From NCBI RefSeq assembly GCF_001042485.2, contig NZ_LBMN02000012.1, positions 186,001-250,000 of the forward strand: a DNA stretch of 64,000 bases. The letters run 5' to 3'. Below are positions 54,236-62,304 of this stretch, piece after piece (within the stretch, counting starts at the first letter, position 1; the number at the start of each line of letters is the position of its first letter). Below the pieces are notes generated by a model. That model searched no databases. It was not told where the DNA came from and saw only the letters and a program-made list of their open reading frames with translations. Origin of the DNA: Bacillus paralicheniformis (GTDB lineage: Bacteria; Bacillota; Bacilli; Bacillales; Bacillaceae). The translations under genes and the position numbers were made by a program.

Positions 54236-55030
54236 TCAGCCCTTCTTAAATCCGTACTTTTCCATCGCCTTGACGGCTTGGTCGCTTTGCAGGAATTGAT
54301 AAAATTCCTCAGACTGTTCCCTGTGCTTTGTATTTTTCACAATTCCGAGCGGATAGACAATCGGTGTATGCAGATCGCTTTTCGCCGTCTCTACGGTCTC
54401 GACCTGATCTGATGAAAGGGCGTCCGTCCGGTAAACGATTCCGGCATCCGCGTTGCCTGTTTCGATATAAGAAAGGACCTGCCTTACATCTTTGCTGTAG
54501 ACGACTTTAGATTGCACTTTAGACCATACGTCAAGGTTCGTCAACGTTTCTTTTGCGTATTTTCCGGCTGGCACTGATTCAGGTTTGCCGATCGCAATTT
54601 TTTCGACTTTGTCATCCGCCAAATCCTTGAAGCTGTTGACATGCTGACTTTTTCCTTTCGGCACGATCAGCGCCAGACTGTTTTCGACCAGCTTGACAGA
54701 GTCTTTTTTGTCAATTAAACCTTGATCAACTACTCTATTAAATTTGTCTTCAGCAGCAGAAAAAAACAAATCAGCAGGAGCGCCCTGTTCGATCTGCTGC
54801 TGCAATGCACCCGATGAACCAAAATTAAACTTTATGGAGACATTCGGATGATCTTTCTCATATACGGAGGAAAGTTCCGCTAATACATCTTTGAGACTCG
54901 CAGCCGCGGAAACCGTAATTTGAACTTTTTCAGACTTCCCCTTGGCTGATCCCCCTTTTTCCGCCTGGCAGCCGGCGAACAACACAACCGACATCAAGAC
55001 GGCCACGGCCGTCAATATTACCTTTTTCAA
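54236..55030 (-). CDS. modA: Molybdate-binding lipoprotein ModA
   Basis: The ~264-aa protein has a lipoprotein signal (MKKVILTAVAVLMSVVLFAGC, lipobox LFAGC) and the ModA fold: VSAAASLKDVLAEL near residue 38, FNFGSSGALQQQIEQGAPADLFFSA near 65-90 and a C-terminal AGIVYRTDA. It captures molybdate outside the membrane. I choose TTG 55030, 8 nt after GGAG, which gives a normal MKK signal start; GTG 55039 is too close to the ribosome site. Confidence 0.9.
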   Translation of the reverse strand: MKKVILTAVAVLMSVVLFAGCQAEKGGSAKGKSEKVQITVSAAASLKDVLAELSSVYEKDHPNVSIKFNFGSSGALQQQIEQGAPADLFFSAAEDKFNRVVDQGLIDKKDSVKLVENSLALIVPKGKSQHVNSFKDLADDKVEKIAIGKPESVPAGKYAKETLTNLDVWSKVQSKVVYSKDVRQVLSYIETGNADAGIVYRTDALSSDQVETVETAKSDLHTPIVYPLGIVKNTKHREQSEEFYQFLQSDQAVKAMEKYGFKKG

Positions 55031-55225
55031 TAGTCTCACTCCATTTTGATATGTATATCACCAATTCGGCACTAACAACCATTTTACGTCAAACTTCATT
55101 TTTTTAAAATAGATTGTACTCACCGCACATCATTTTGACACATGTTCGAGGCTCAAACTTTACCATAGGCACATGCAAGCCATCACATACATATAATGGC
55201 AGGACGTCAAATATAAAGTGTTGAG

Positions 55226-55675
55226 GTGAAAAACATGTGGTATGTTCAGCCGTATCTTCCCGCATATCCCGCCAGGCAAAACGACAGGCTGGTCAAAGAT
55301 CTTGAAAAAGCGATAAACGGAGAGCACAGCGCGGTCGTCTGCTACCAAAAAATCGCCCAAAAGGCGCCGGATTCCGAAACAAAAAAGCAGATTTTAGAAA
55401 TCAGAGAAGATGAAATCCGCCACTTTAATGTGTTCCTAACATTTTATACGTCTCTTACCGGCCGAAAGCCTGACATTTCCATTACGGAACCTTGTCCGGA
55501 ACAGTATCGAAACGCGCTGGAGTCCGCATTTAAAGACGAACAAGAAACGGTTGATTTTTATTTGGACATCGCAGACTATGTGAAAGACCGGGCGATACGG
55601 GAGGCGTTCAAGCGCGCGGCAGCTGACGAACAAAACCATGCAGTCTGGTTTTTATACTTCTTGTCAAAGAGGTGA
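55226..55675 (+). CDS. yhjR: Ferritin-like-domain protein YhjR
   Basis: The 149-aa protein has two ferritin-like metal motifs: NGEHSAVVCYQKIA with EIREDEIRHF, and FKDEQETVDFYLDIADYV with AADEQNHAVWF, each giving Glu and ExxH ligands of a rubrerythrin-type di-iron four-helix bundle. The N-terminus (MWYVQPYLPAYPARQ) resembles spore-associated small proteins. It matches B. subtilis YhjR, near addB. The biochemical function is unknown. Confidence 0.85.
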   Translation: MKNMWYVQPYLPAYPARQNDRLVKDLEKAINGEHSAVVCYQKIAQKAPDSETKKQILEIREDEIRHFNVFLTFYTSLTGRKPDISITEPCPEQYRNALESAFKDEQETVDFYLDIADYVKDRAIREAFKRAAADEQNHAVWFLYFLSKR

Positions 55676-55697
55676 TCCCGTTCCTCCCGCCTTGATC

Positions 55698-55720
55698 AAT
55701 ATACCCTTATAGGGTATATT
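55698..55720. promoter_or_regulatory. AATATACCC/GGGTATATT palindrome, CsoR/CstR-like operator or terminator
   Basis: A 9-bp inverted repeat, AATATACCC (55698-55706) with GGGTATATT (55712-55720), has a 5-nt centre TTATA. The ATACCC-N5-GGGTAT pattern resembles operators of CsoR/CstR-type copper and persulfide sensors. The following TTTT would also let it act as a weak yhjR terminator. It lies 46 bp before the two-component operon. Confidence 0.45.
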
Positions 55721-55765
55721 TTTTAAGTAGCGGACTTTTATTTTGACTAAAGAGGTGCTAAAACA

Positions 55766-56440
55766 TTGAACGTGCTGCTTGTAGATGATGAAATCCGGAT
55801 GCTCGATCTGCTGGAGCTTTATTTAGAACATTATTCATGCACAAAAGCCGCCACCGGAAAAGAAGCCCTGGATTTAATAAAAATGAGCCATTTTGATCTT
55901 GTTATTCTCGATATTATGATGCCTGAGATGGACGGATGGATGATTTGCCAAGAGATCCGAAGATTGACAAGCGTTCCGATTATCATGCTCACCGCTAAAA
56001 ACGGGCAGGATGACATTGTGCGCGGACTGAACTGCGGCGCAGACGATTATTTAACAAAACCGTTCAGCGAAAAAGTGCTGCTTGCCAGAATAGAAGCCGT
56101 CCTGCGCAGAACCCGCCGGTTTCATGAAATCCGGTTCCGCGGTTTAATCTGGAATAAACAGCATCATACCTTGCATGTCAATCAACGGGAAATCGGCATT
56201 ACGCCAAGTGAATTCGATCTGCTCGGAACGCTCTTAAACCACACGGATCAAGCGCTTTCGAGAGACCAATTGATTGAGAACATCTGGGGGTTCAACTCTG
56301 ATATCGAGGCCCGAACCATCGATTCGCACATGAGAAATTTGCGAAACCGATTGAAAAAAGCGGGCTTTCCGGTTGAAGATCATCTCCGGACCGTCTACGG
56401 CGTCGGCTACAAATGGACAAGCAAAGTAACCGGCGCATGA
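55766..56440 (+). CDS. OmpR-family response regulator
   Basis: The ~224-aa protein has a receiver domain (acidic pocket DDE at 7-9, phosphoacceptor Asp49 in LDIMMPEMDGW, Thr/Ala and Lys102 in YLTKPFS) and a C-terminal OmpR/PhoB winged helix (ITPSEFDLLGTLLNHTDQALSRD...HMRNLRNRLKK). The start is TTG 55766, 8 nt after GAGGTG. It resembles YkoG-type regulators. It overlaps the kinase gene, and the pair precedes a lipoprotein gene that may be its target. Confidence 0.9.
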   Translation: MNVLLVDDEIRMLDLLELYLEHYSCTKAATGKEALDLIKMSHFDLVILDIMMPEMDGWMICQEIRRLTSVPIIMLTAKNGQDDIVRGLNCGADDYLTKPFSEKVLLARIEAVLRRTRRFHEIRFRGLIWNKQHHTLHVNQREIGITPSEFDLLGTLLNHTDQALSRDQLIENIWGFNSDIEARTIDSHMRNLRNRLKKAGFPVEDHLRTVYGVGYKWTSKVTGA

Positions 56441-57804
56441 AAAAGATTTCATTTAAGCTCGCAGGTTCATTTTTCATTTTAATCCTTTTCATCGAAGCCA
56501 TCCTTTTTGCGGCGCTGTATACAACGATTATCAACACAAGAATAAACGAAGAAATCCGCGCGCTCCAACTAAGGGGCAACAGCCACAGAGACGTCCTCGA
56601 AAAACATTTTGACAAAAGGACGATAGACCACGTCACCCTGATGGAAACCGAAGCCCGGACAAACGTGATCATAACGGACCAAAATAGACGCGTATTGGCG
56701 CAGTCTGCCCCGGGAGACATGACGGAACACCTTCATTTCGAAGAAAAAAACATCCCGAGGAAAGGGACCGCTTTATCGTCCCATTGGAATACATCAAAGT
56801 ACATTTGTACGATCAGTCCGATCATGAACGGGCGGAAAACGGCCGGCTACGTCTTCATGTATTTGGAGACCTCCTCGATAAAATCCTTGGTGACAAGCAT
56901 TACGAAGCGGTTTTTCCTCAGCTTCGGCTTAACCGGCGTCTTAACGGCCGCAGCTATTCTTTGGTTCAGCCGTGTATTAGCGAAGCCGATTATTAAACTG
57001 AAGGAGGCAACCGAAGGCATCAAAAACGGTCAAGCTTCGATTCCGCTTGATATCAAAAGGAACGATGAACTCGGCGAGCTCGCCGCATCGATCGAAAGCC
57101 TTTCTTCAAATCTCAGCAGGCTTCAAAAAGAACGAAACGATTTTCTGTCAAGCGTCGCTCATGAGCTGCGGACTCCGATCACATATATAAAAGGTTACAC
57201 AGATGTCGCGATGAGAGATAAACTCGATCCACAAGCCAGAAATCAGTATTTGTCGATCATCAAAGAGGAAGCGGACAATTTAAACACCCTTGTTGACGAT
57301 TTATTTTTGCTGACAAAACTGAAACAGCCGGGATTTCAAATCAGTAAGAAACAGGTTCACCTGCACACATTCATAAAAAAAGAAGTTCAGAAAGCGGCGG
57401 TCGCTTTTTCAGAAAAACGAATCAGCCTTTCATTCGACATCCCGACGGCTCTTTATGTCTCAGTCGATGAAGTCCGTTTTTCACAAGTGGTCTCAAATTT
57501 GCTGAACAACGCCCGCCAATACTCCGATCCTGATTCAACAGCGGTCGTCACCGCAGCAAAAGCAGAGGACCAGGTCAAGATTACGGTAGCGGACGAAGGC
57601 TGCGGCATTCCGGAAGAAGAACGGGATTATATTTTTGAGCGCTTTTACCGGGTCGATAAGTCGAGATCCAGACAAACCGGCGGTACCGGGCTGGGCCTGG
57701 CCATCGTGAAAGAAATCATCGAGCTTCACGGCGGGCAGATTGCAGTGAAAAACAGAACCCCGAAAGGAAGCGAATTTATCATCACGCTGCCTTCTAATGT
57801 GTAA
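56437..57804 (+). CDS. Sensor histidine kinase
   Basis: The ~455-aa kinase has two membrane segments (AGSFFILILFIEAILFAALY, and ~155-180) enclosing an extracytoplasmic sensor of ~125 residues. Then come HAMP (WFSRVLAKPIIKLKEATEGI), the H-box SVAHELRTPITYIKGYTD, N-box NLLNNARQYS, and G boxes DEGCGIPEEE and GGTGLGLAIVKE. The start at 56437 overlaps the regulator stop (ATGA); an in-frame ATG at 56413 has no ribosome site. It is YkoH-like in layout. The signal is unknown. Confidence 0.88.
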   Translation: MKKISFKLAGSFFILILFIEAILFAALYTTIINTRINEEIRALQLRGNSHRDVLEKHFDKRTIDHVTLMETEARTNVIITDQNRRVLAQSAPGDMTEHLHFEEKNIPRKGTALSSHWNTSKYICTISPIMNGRKTAGYVFMYLETSSIKSLVTSITKRFFLSFGLTGVLTAAAILWFSRVLAKPIIKLKEATEGIKNGQASIPLDIKRNDELGELAASIESLSSNLSRLQKERNDFLSSVAHELRTPITYIKGYTDVAMRDKLDPQARNQYLSIIKEEADNLNTLVDDLFLLTKLKQPGFQISKKQVHLHTFIKKEVQKAAVAFSEKRISLSFDIPTALYVSVDEVRFSQVVSNLLNNARQYSDPDSTAVVTAAKAEDQVKITVADEGCGIPEEERDYIFERFYRVDKSRSRQTGGTGLGLAIVKEIIELHGGQIAVKNRTPKGSEFIITLPSNV

Positions 57805-57887
57805 CAAATGTCGAGATGTCTGCACCAGTTTTGCACATTTCCCGGGTATACTACTCAGTAATCTGAACCAAAAAGGAGGAAAACACC

Positions 57888-59129
57888 ATGAAATTGAAAT
57901 CCGGTTTACTTTTTGTCATGCTTGTTTTCGCGCTTCCGCTCGCAGCATGCCAAAATTCCGGCTCGGGAAACACGGGCGGACATGAGGAGCATCATACGAA
58001 GAATCATTCGGAGATGAAAGAAAAAGACGCCGCTTCTCTTCCGAATGATTTCAATAAGCGGGCGGAAGAAGGGCTTCTGGTGAAAAACACAAAGAACACG
58101 ACAAGACTTGACGCAAATACACCGGAAGAAATGAGCATCAAAACCTCTCAAACGATATGGCCGGCCACTCATAAACAAAACAGGCCGGGCGCAGTGATTT
58201 TAGTTTCGGGCGGATCATGGCAGGCAACTCTTGCATCAGCTGATCTGATCCATCACCCGAATAACGGACCTGTTTTAATCGCAGAAAAAGGGAAAATCTC
58301 CGGGCAGATTCAGAATGAAATCAAGCGCTTGAACCCGACGGGCACTTCAGACGGAACGCAAATCATGGCTGTCGGAGAGTTCGAGTCAAAAGCGCTTCAA
58401 GCTTTGAACTCTTTTAAAATAAAAGAGCTGAAAGGGAAGAACGAGGCTGATCTGGCAAAAGAGATTGACAAAGAATACGCGGATGCAGCCGATGAGTATC
58501 CGAAAAGCGTTATCATCGGATCATCTGAGGAAGATGCGGAACTTTATTCGCTCCCGGCTGTAAACTGGATCGCCCACATGCCTGAGCCGATCCTGTACGT
58601 GAACAAAAAAGGCATTCCCGAAGAGACGGCCGCAGCATTAAAGAAAAGGGACGGCAAAGCAAACATCTATATTCTCGGCCCTAAAAAAGCCGTTTCAGAA
58701 AAAACGGAGGATGCATTAAAGGAATATGGAACAGTCAAAAGAATTTCCGGAGATACGCCTGTCGCAAATTCGATTGCGTTTGCGAAATTCAGCGATAAAA
58801 ACACCGGTTTTGGGTGGGGAATCACAGATCCGGGACACGGACTGTCGTTCGCATCAACGGCCGCGCCCGAGCTGGCGCTTGCCGGAGCGCCATTTTCCCA
58901 TTTGGGAAAACACGCTCCTCTGCTTTTACTCAAAAATGGACAGGCAGACAGTACGATGTACAGCTATTTATCCGAGATCGAGCCTTCTTTTCGGGACAGA
59001 CCGCAGGACGGCCCTTATAACCATGCATTCATTCTCGGATCAGAAAATGAGATTTCATTTCGAACGCAAGGCGTTCTTGATGACATATTGGAAATTAAGT
59101 CAGTGGATGGAGGACATTCCGGTCATTAA
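57888..59129 (+). CDS. Lipoprotein with three cell-wall-binding (CWB2-type) repeats
   Basis: The 413-aa protein has a lipoprotein signal (FVMLVFALPLAAC, lipobox LAAC) and then a His/Glu-rich stretch (GGHEEHHTKNHSEMKEKD) that could bind metal. Three CWB2-like units follow: VILVSGGSWQATLASADLI (~residue 100), KSVIIGSSEEDAELYSLPAV (~205) and a third near 305 with GHGLSFASTAAPELALAGA. The start follows AAAGGAGG. It sits 83 bp after the histidine kinase and ends in its own terminator, so it may be part of or controlled by that system. Function unknown. Confidence 0.78.
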   Translation: MKLKSGLLFVMLVFALPLAACQNSGSGNTGGHEEHHTKNHSEMKEKDAASLPNDFNKRAEEGLLVKNTKNTTRLDANTPEEMSIKTSQTIWPATHKQNRPGAVILVSGGSWQATLASADLIHHPNNGPVLIAEKGKISGQIQNEIKRLNPTGTSDGTQIMAVGEFESKALQALNSFKIKELKGKNEADLAKEIDKEYADAADEYPKSVIIGSSEEDAELYSLPAVNWIAHMPEPILYVNKKGIPEETAAALKKRDGKANIYILGPKKAVSEKTEDALKEYGTVKRISGDTPVANSIAFAKFSDKNTGFGWGITDPGHGLSFASTAAPELALAGAPFSHLGKHAPLLLLKNGQADSTMYSYLSEIEPSFRDRPQDGPYNHAFILGSENEISFRTQGVLDDILEIKSVDGGHSGH

Positions 59130-59140
59130 GAAACACAATG

Positions 59141-59170
59141 GAGGGGCTCTTACAGAAGAGCCTCTTTTTT
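59141..59170 (+). terminator. Terminator of the lipoprotein gene
   Basis: GGCTCTT (59145-59151) pairs with AAGAGCC (59156-59162), followed by a T run. The restored reading frame of yhjP would end inside this hairpin. Confidence 0.8.
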
Positions 59171-59229
59171 GTACCAGATGCCGTAAAAATCAATCCATCC
59201 TTCTTCGTTAAGCACAATGCCTTGAATGG

Positions 59230-60912
59230 CTACCCCGCTTTAACGCGAATATTGTTTTGATATAGCGGAATCGTGTAAACCTCTTCTGCCAAGGCGCGGT
59301 CCGCCTCACACAGAAGGCTGATCCGCTTGGAATGCTCATCAATGAAACGAAGCTGATCCCTCATCAAGGCGGACTTCCTCTGCCATTCCCCCGGCATATG
59401 GACGTGTAAAAAGCTGTTTTCCGTTAAAAGGAGGTGAAGCCAGCTCATTTCTTCCGAACGTCCGAATGTCGCACTGTCGTGAATCAAATCGGCTTTTGCG
59501 ATCACTTCTTCCTTCATGAGCTCATCCGCTTTCATATAACAAACCTCTAGTGCGATGCCGTACCGCCTGCACCTCTTTTGGATCCATGACGCATCCTCCC
59601 GGTGATCCGGTTCGGAAAACGTATAAAGCCGAAGCGGATCGCCTTTGTAATGGCCTTCCATAAGCAGCTTGCCGATGTCGTCGTCCCCGTATTCAGGCGG
59701 AAGATCCCGGTTTAGAAAGCCTCCCGCCGGAGCCGTCCGTTGTCCGGCTAATTCACTGACCATATGTGAAGGGGAAATGATTTGCCGCAAAGCCTTCCTG
59801 AACGCCTTATGCTTGAGAGGCCCCGATTTGTTTGCATTCACCGAGATGTACTGAACATTCCTTTCCTCGTGCCATTCATCGAAAACCTGACTTTGTTCTT
59901 CTTTTTCCATATAAAAACCGTAGTCGACAAGAGAAAAATTGCCATCCATATACCATAGTTCGATCCGGTCTAAAAAAGCCCGCCCTTGAAAATATCGCTC
60001 ATGCGCTTCAAGCGCGAGAATCCGGTCATCCCGGCGGACAAGTCTGAAAGGACCCGTCCCGATCAACAGTCCGTCATTCTGATGGCGGTTTAAAATAGAC
60101 AGCCTTTCATCGCAAAGATGATGCAAAAACAGCGAGTTTTTTGCCTTTAAACAAATATCAAAACTATATTCATCCCTGACCGCAACATTTCCGATATCCT
60201 CTGCGAGCCATTTGCATTTATTTTCATCATCCAGCATAAAACGCTCAAACGAGTATTTAACATCCTCAGCTGTCAATGTTGTGCCATCATGGAAATAGAT
60301 CCCTTTCCTCAAATAGAACGTCCACGTTTTTTGGTCGGCGTCACATTCCCAGTGGTGGGCAAGATGCGGCATAAAACCTCCTTCCTTTTCATTAAAACGG
60401 ATCAATGTATCACATACCTGCTTAACGACATGGCTCTCTGAACGCAGATAAATACGGCACGTATCAAGACGCTTAAAATGCTCTGGCTCCATCGCGGTCA
60501 TGAGCCTCAGCACATCTTTTTGCTTGCTGCCCTCCGATTCGGTCTGAAAGCCGAAAACGCGCTCAAGCCACTCTTTATATGACGGCAATGCGTCCGGACA
60601 CGAATGCTGATATGCTTCGAGAAGGTGTCTCGCCCGGTCGATTTTACCTTCTTTCGTATCATTTTTCGCCGTTTCAAGCAGCAGTTCACAAGGTTCTTTT
60701 AAAAAGCGGATTTCTGATTTGTTTCCTCTCCCCCTTCCCCTTTTCCAAGCAATCCACTGCAAACCTTCAAGTTTCGCTAAAATCAGTTTTGCGTTCCTCG
60801 GTGTGCAATACAGAATATCCGCGATTTCACTGACTGAAATCTCTTCTGCCTCCCCTTCGCTTTCGCATTTAATTCCCGCGGTAAGTTCCATGTAATGTTC
60901 GATCGATTTCAT
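59230..60912 (-). CDS. yhjP: SgrR-type regulator with solute-binding domain YhjP, 3' end apparently frameshifted
   Basis: The protein as read is 560 aa. An N-terminal helix-turn-helix (EISVSEIADILYCTPRNAKLILAKLEGLQWIAWKRGRGRGNKSEI, ~25-68) precedes a family-5 solute-binding domain (YFRKGIYFHDGTTLTAEDVKYSFERF-like block, ~205-235), the SgrR layout. It stops at TAG 59230-59232 after IRVKAG. One extra G in the preceding GGGG gives 27 more residues, AIQGIVLNEEGWIDFYGIWY and onward, to TAA 59150, the type of C-terminus expected for the family. So a 1-nt deletion probably truncated it. It diverges from the MFS gene yhjO. Confidence 0.82.
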   Translation of the reverse strand: MKSIEHYMELTAGIKCESEGEAEEISVSEIADILYCTPRNAKLILAKLEGLQWIAWKRGRGRGNKSEIRFLKEPCELLLETAKNDTKEGKIDRARHLLEAYQHSCPDALPSYKEWLERVFGFQTESEGSKQKDVLRLMTAMEPEHFKRLDTCRIYLRSESHVVKQVCDTLIRFNEKEGGFMPHLAHHWECDADQKTWTFYLRKGIYFHDGTTLTAEDVKYSFERFMLDDENKCKWLAEDIGNVAVRDEYSFDICLKAKNSLFLHHLCDERLSILNRHQNDGLLIGTGPFRLVRRDDRILALEAHERYFQGRAFLDRIELWYMDGNFSLVDYGFYMEKEEQSQVFDEWHEERNVQYISVNANKSGPLKHKAFRKALRQIISPSHMVSELAGQRTAPAGGFLNRDLPPEYGDDDIGKLLMEGHYKGDPLRLYTFSEPDHREDASWIQKRCRRYGIALEVCYMKADELMKEEVIAKADLIHDSATFGRSEEMSWLHLLLTENSFLHVHMPGEWQRKSALMRDQLRFIDEHSKRISLLCEADRALAEEVYTIPLYQNNIRVKAG

Positions 60913-60936
60913 CTCCGTTATCCCCCTCTTTATAAA

Positions 60937-60954
60937 AGGGGAAATTTCTCCCCT
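60937..60954. promoter_or_regulatory. Palindrome between yhjP and yhjO, operator candidate
   Basis: AGGGGA (60937-60942) and TCCCCT (60949-60954) with an AATTTC centre lie in the 115-bp divergent gap, a plausible site for YhjP. Support is symmetry and position only. Confidence 0.35.
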
Positions 60955-61027
60955 GGTTTTCTGTCCTTTTTACTGATGATTTTCCATTTTACACTAATTG
61001 CACTGCTATGTTGAAGGAGGATATGAA

Positions 61028-62230
61028 ATGAACCGTTTAAAACAAAGGTACGGTTCTCCCGTGCTGATTTGCTTCTTCGGAGAGTTCCTGACCGGAATAA
61101 CGGGAGCCATGCTGGCCCCTTTCCTCCTTTTTTATCTGTATGATGTGCTTGGAACCGGCATATTGCCGGTGATGCTCGTCATCGGAGCAAGACCGCTGAC
61201 CGAGGTCGCGGTGACGCTTGCCGCAGGTGGACTGACGGATCGGATCGGAAGACGGAAGGTGATCCTGGCGGCGCTCGCCTTTCAGACCGTCTCTGCCGCC
61301 GGTTTTATGATGGCAGATCACATTTGGCTGTTCGCTCTTTTTTATGTGCTGAACGGCATTGGGGGAGCTTTGTACATCCCTGCGCAGCGGGCCCAAATAA
61401 CGGACAGCACCGAAAGCGGGCGTCGCTCTGAAGCGTTCGCTGTCCTTCATGCCATTGAAGGGTTGGGCGCAGCGGTCGGTCCGGCCGCCGGACTTGCAGT
61501 CTATTCCTATCAGCCAAGCCTGATGTTCGGCTTTCAGGCATGTGCGTTTTTTCTGTATTGGCTTGCTGTTTATTTTAAAATGCCCGAGGTATGGCGGTCA
61601 AAAAGGCAAAAGGAGATTTTGGAGAGGGAAAAACTTCTTTCCGCAAAAAAGGTATTTTTTCAGCACCGTCCGGTTCTGTCCTTGATGTTCTTGTCGGTCC
61701 CCGTCAGCCTGTTCTATGCTCAACTGGAGTCAAACTACCGCCTTTATCTCGAAACTCTTTTTGAAGATTTCCTATTCACCTTGACTGTTTATACAGTGTG
61801 CCGCGCCCTTCTTAGCATTACGATGCAAATTCCGCTTGTCAAATGGACGGAAGGACTGAACATCCAAACGGTCGTTTCCATATCATATGTATGCTACGCT
61901 GTGGCAGCGATTGGTTTCGCTTTTTCATCATCGATCTTTTGGCTGCTCTCGACTGCCGTTTTATTTACGGCGGCAGAAAGCATGCTGCTGAATCACATGC
62001 AAACCTTTGTCTCGCGCCTTGCTCCCGATCATATGCGGGGCAGATATTTTGCATTTTTCGGCCTGCATTGGGATATTTCCCGGACAATCGGTCCTTTTTT
62101 AGGCGGGATGATGTTCATCAAGTTCGGCGGGGCAGCGCTATTTCTTGCTATTGCAGGAATCGTGGCTGCCGGCGGACTTGCACAATACCGAACAGTATTA
62201 ACATTATCTTCCTGGCTAAGAAAAAACTAA
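61028..62230 (+). CDS. yhjO: MFS transporter YhjO
   Basis: The ~400-aa protein has twelve predicted membrane segments and the MFS loop motif GGLTDRIGRRKVILA after segment 2. The second half has APDHMRGRYFAFFGLHWDISRTIGPFLGG, typical of multidrug-type exporters. The start at 61028 (MNRLKQRYG) follows GAAGGAGG; an ATG at 60998 precedes that site. It diverges from yhjP, its likely regulator. The substrate is unknown. Confidence 0.87.
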   Translation: MNRLKQRYGSPVLICFFGEFLTGITGAMLAPFLLFYLYDVLGTGILPVMLVIGARPLTEVAVTLAAGGLTDRIGRRKVILAALAFQTVSAAGFMMADHIWLFALFYVLNGIGGALYIPAQRAQITDSTESGRRSEAFAVLHAIEGLGAAVGPAAGLAVYSYQPSLMFGFQACAFFLYWLAVYFKMPEVWRSKRQKEILEREKLLSAKKVFFQHRPVLSLMFLSVPVSLFYAQLESNYRLYLETLFEDFLFTLTVYTVCRALLSITMQIPLVKWTEGLNIQTVVSISYVCYAVAAIGFAFSSSIFWLLSTAVLFTAAESMLLNHMQTFVSRLAPDHMRGRYFAFFGLHWDISRTIGPFLGGMMFIKFGGAALFLAIAGIVAAGGLAQYRTVLTLSSWLRKN

Positions 62231-62237
62231 TTCTTTA

Positions 62238-62269
62238 TAGTACCTGGTACTAGAACAAAGTGCTATAAT
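62238..62269 (+). promoter_or_regulatory. Promoter and palindrome of the acyl-CoA ligase gene
   Basis: A perfect -10 TATAAT (62264-62269) lies 35 bp before the gene. Upstream, TAGTACC-T-GGTACTA (62238-62252) is a 15-bp perfect palindrome covering the weak -35 region (TACCTG), so a repressor bound there would block the promoter. It does not match the B. subtilis FadR consensus as I remember it. Confidence 0.5.
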
Positions 62270-62304
62270 AGAAACAGTTTTTATTCGGGAGGCAAGGAGG
62301 CATT

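Noticed and set aside
59230..59236. Programmed frameshifting at the end of yhjP
   Set aside because: No slippery heptamer or downstream pseudoknot is apparent; a plain indel in a G run is more likely. Left as an indel in the findings.
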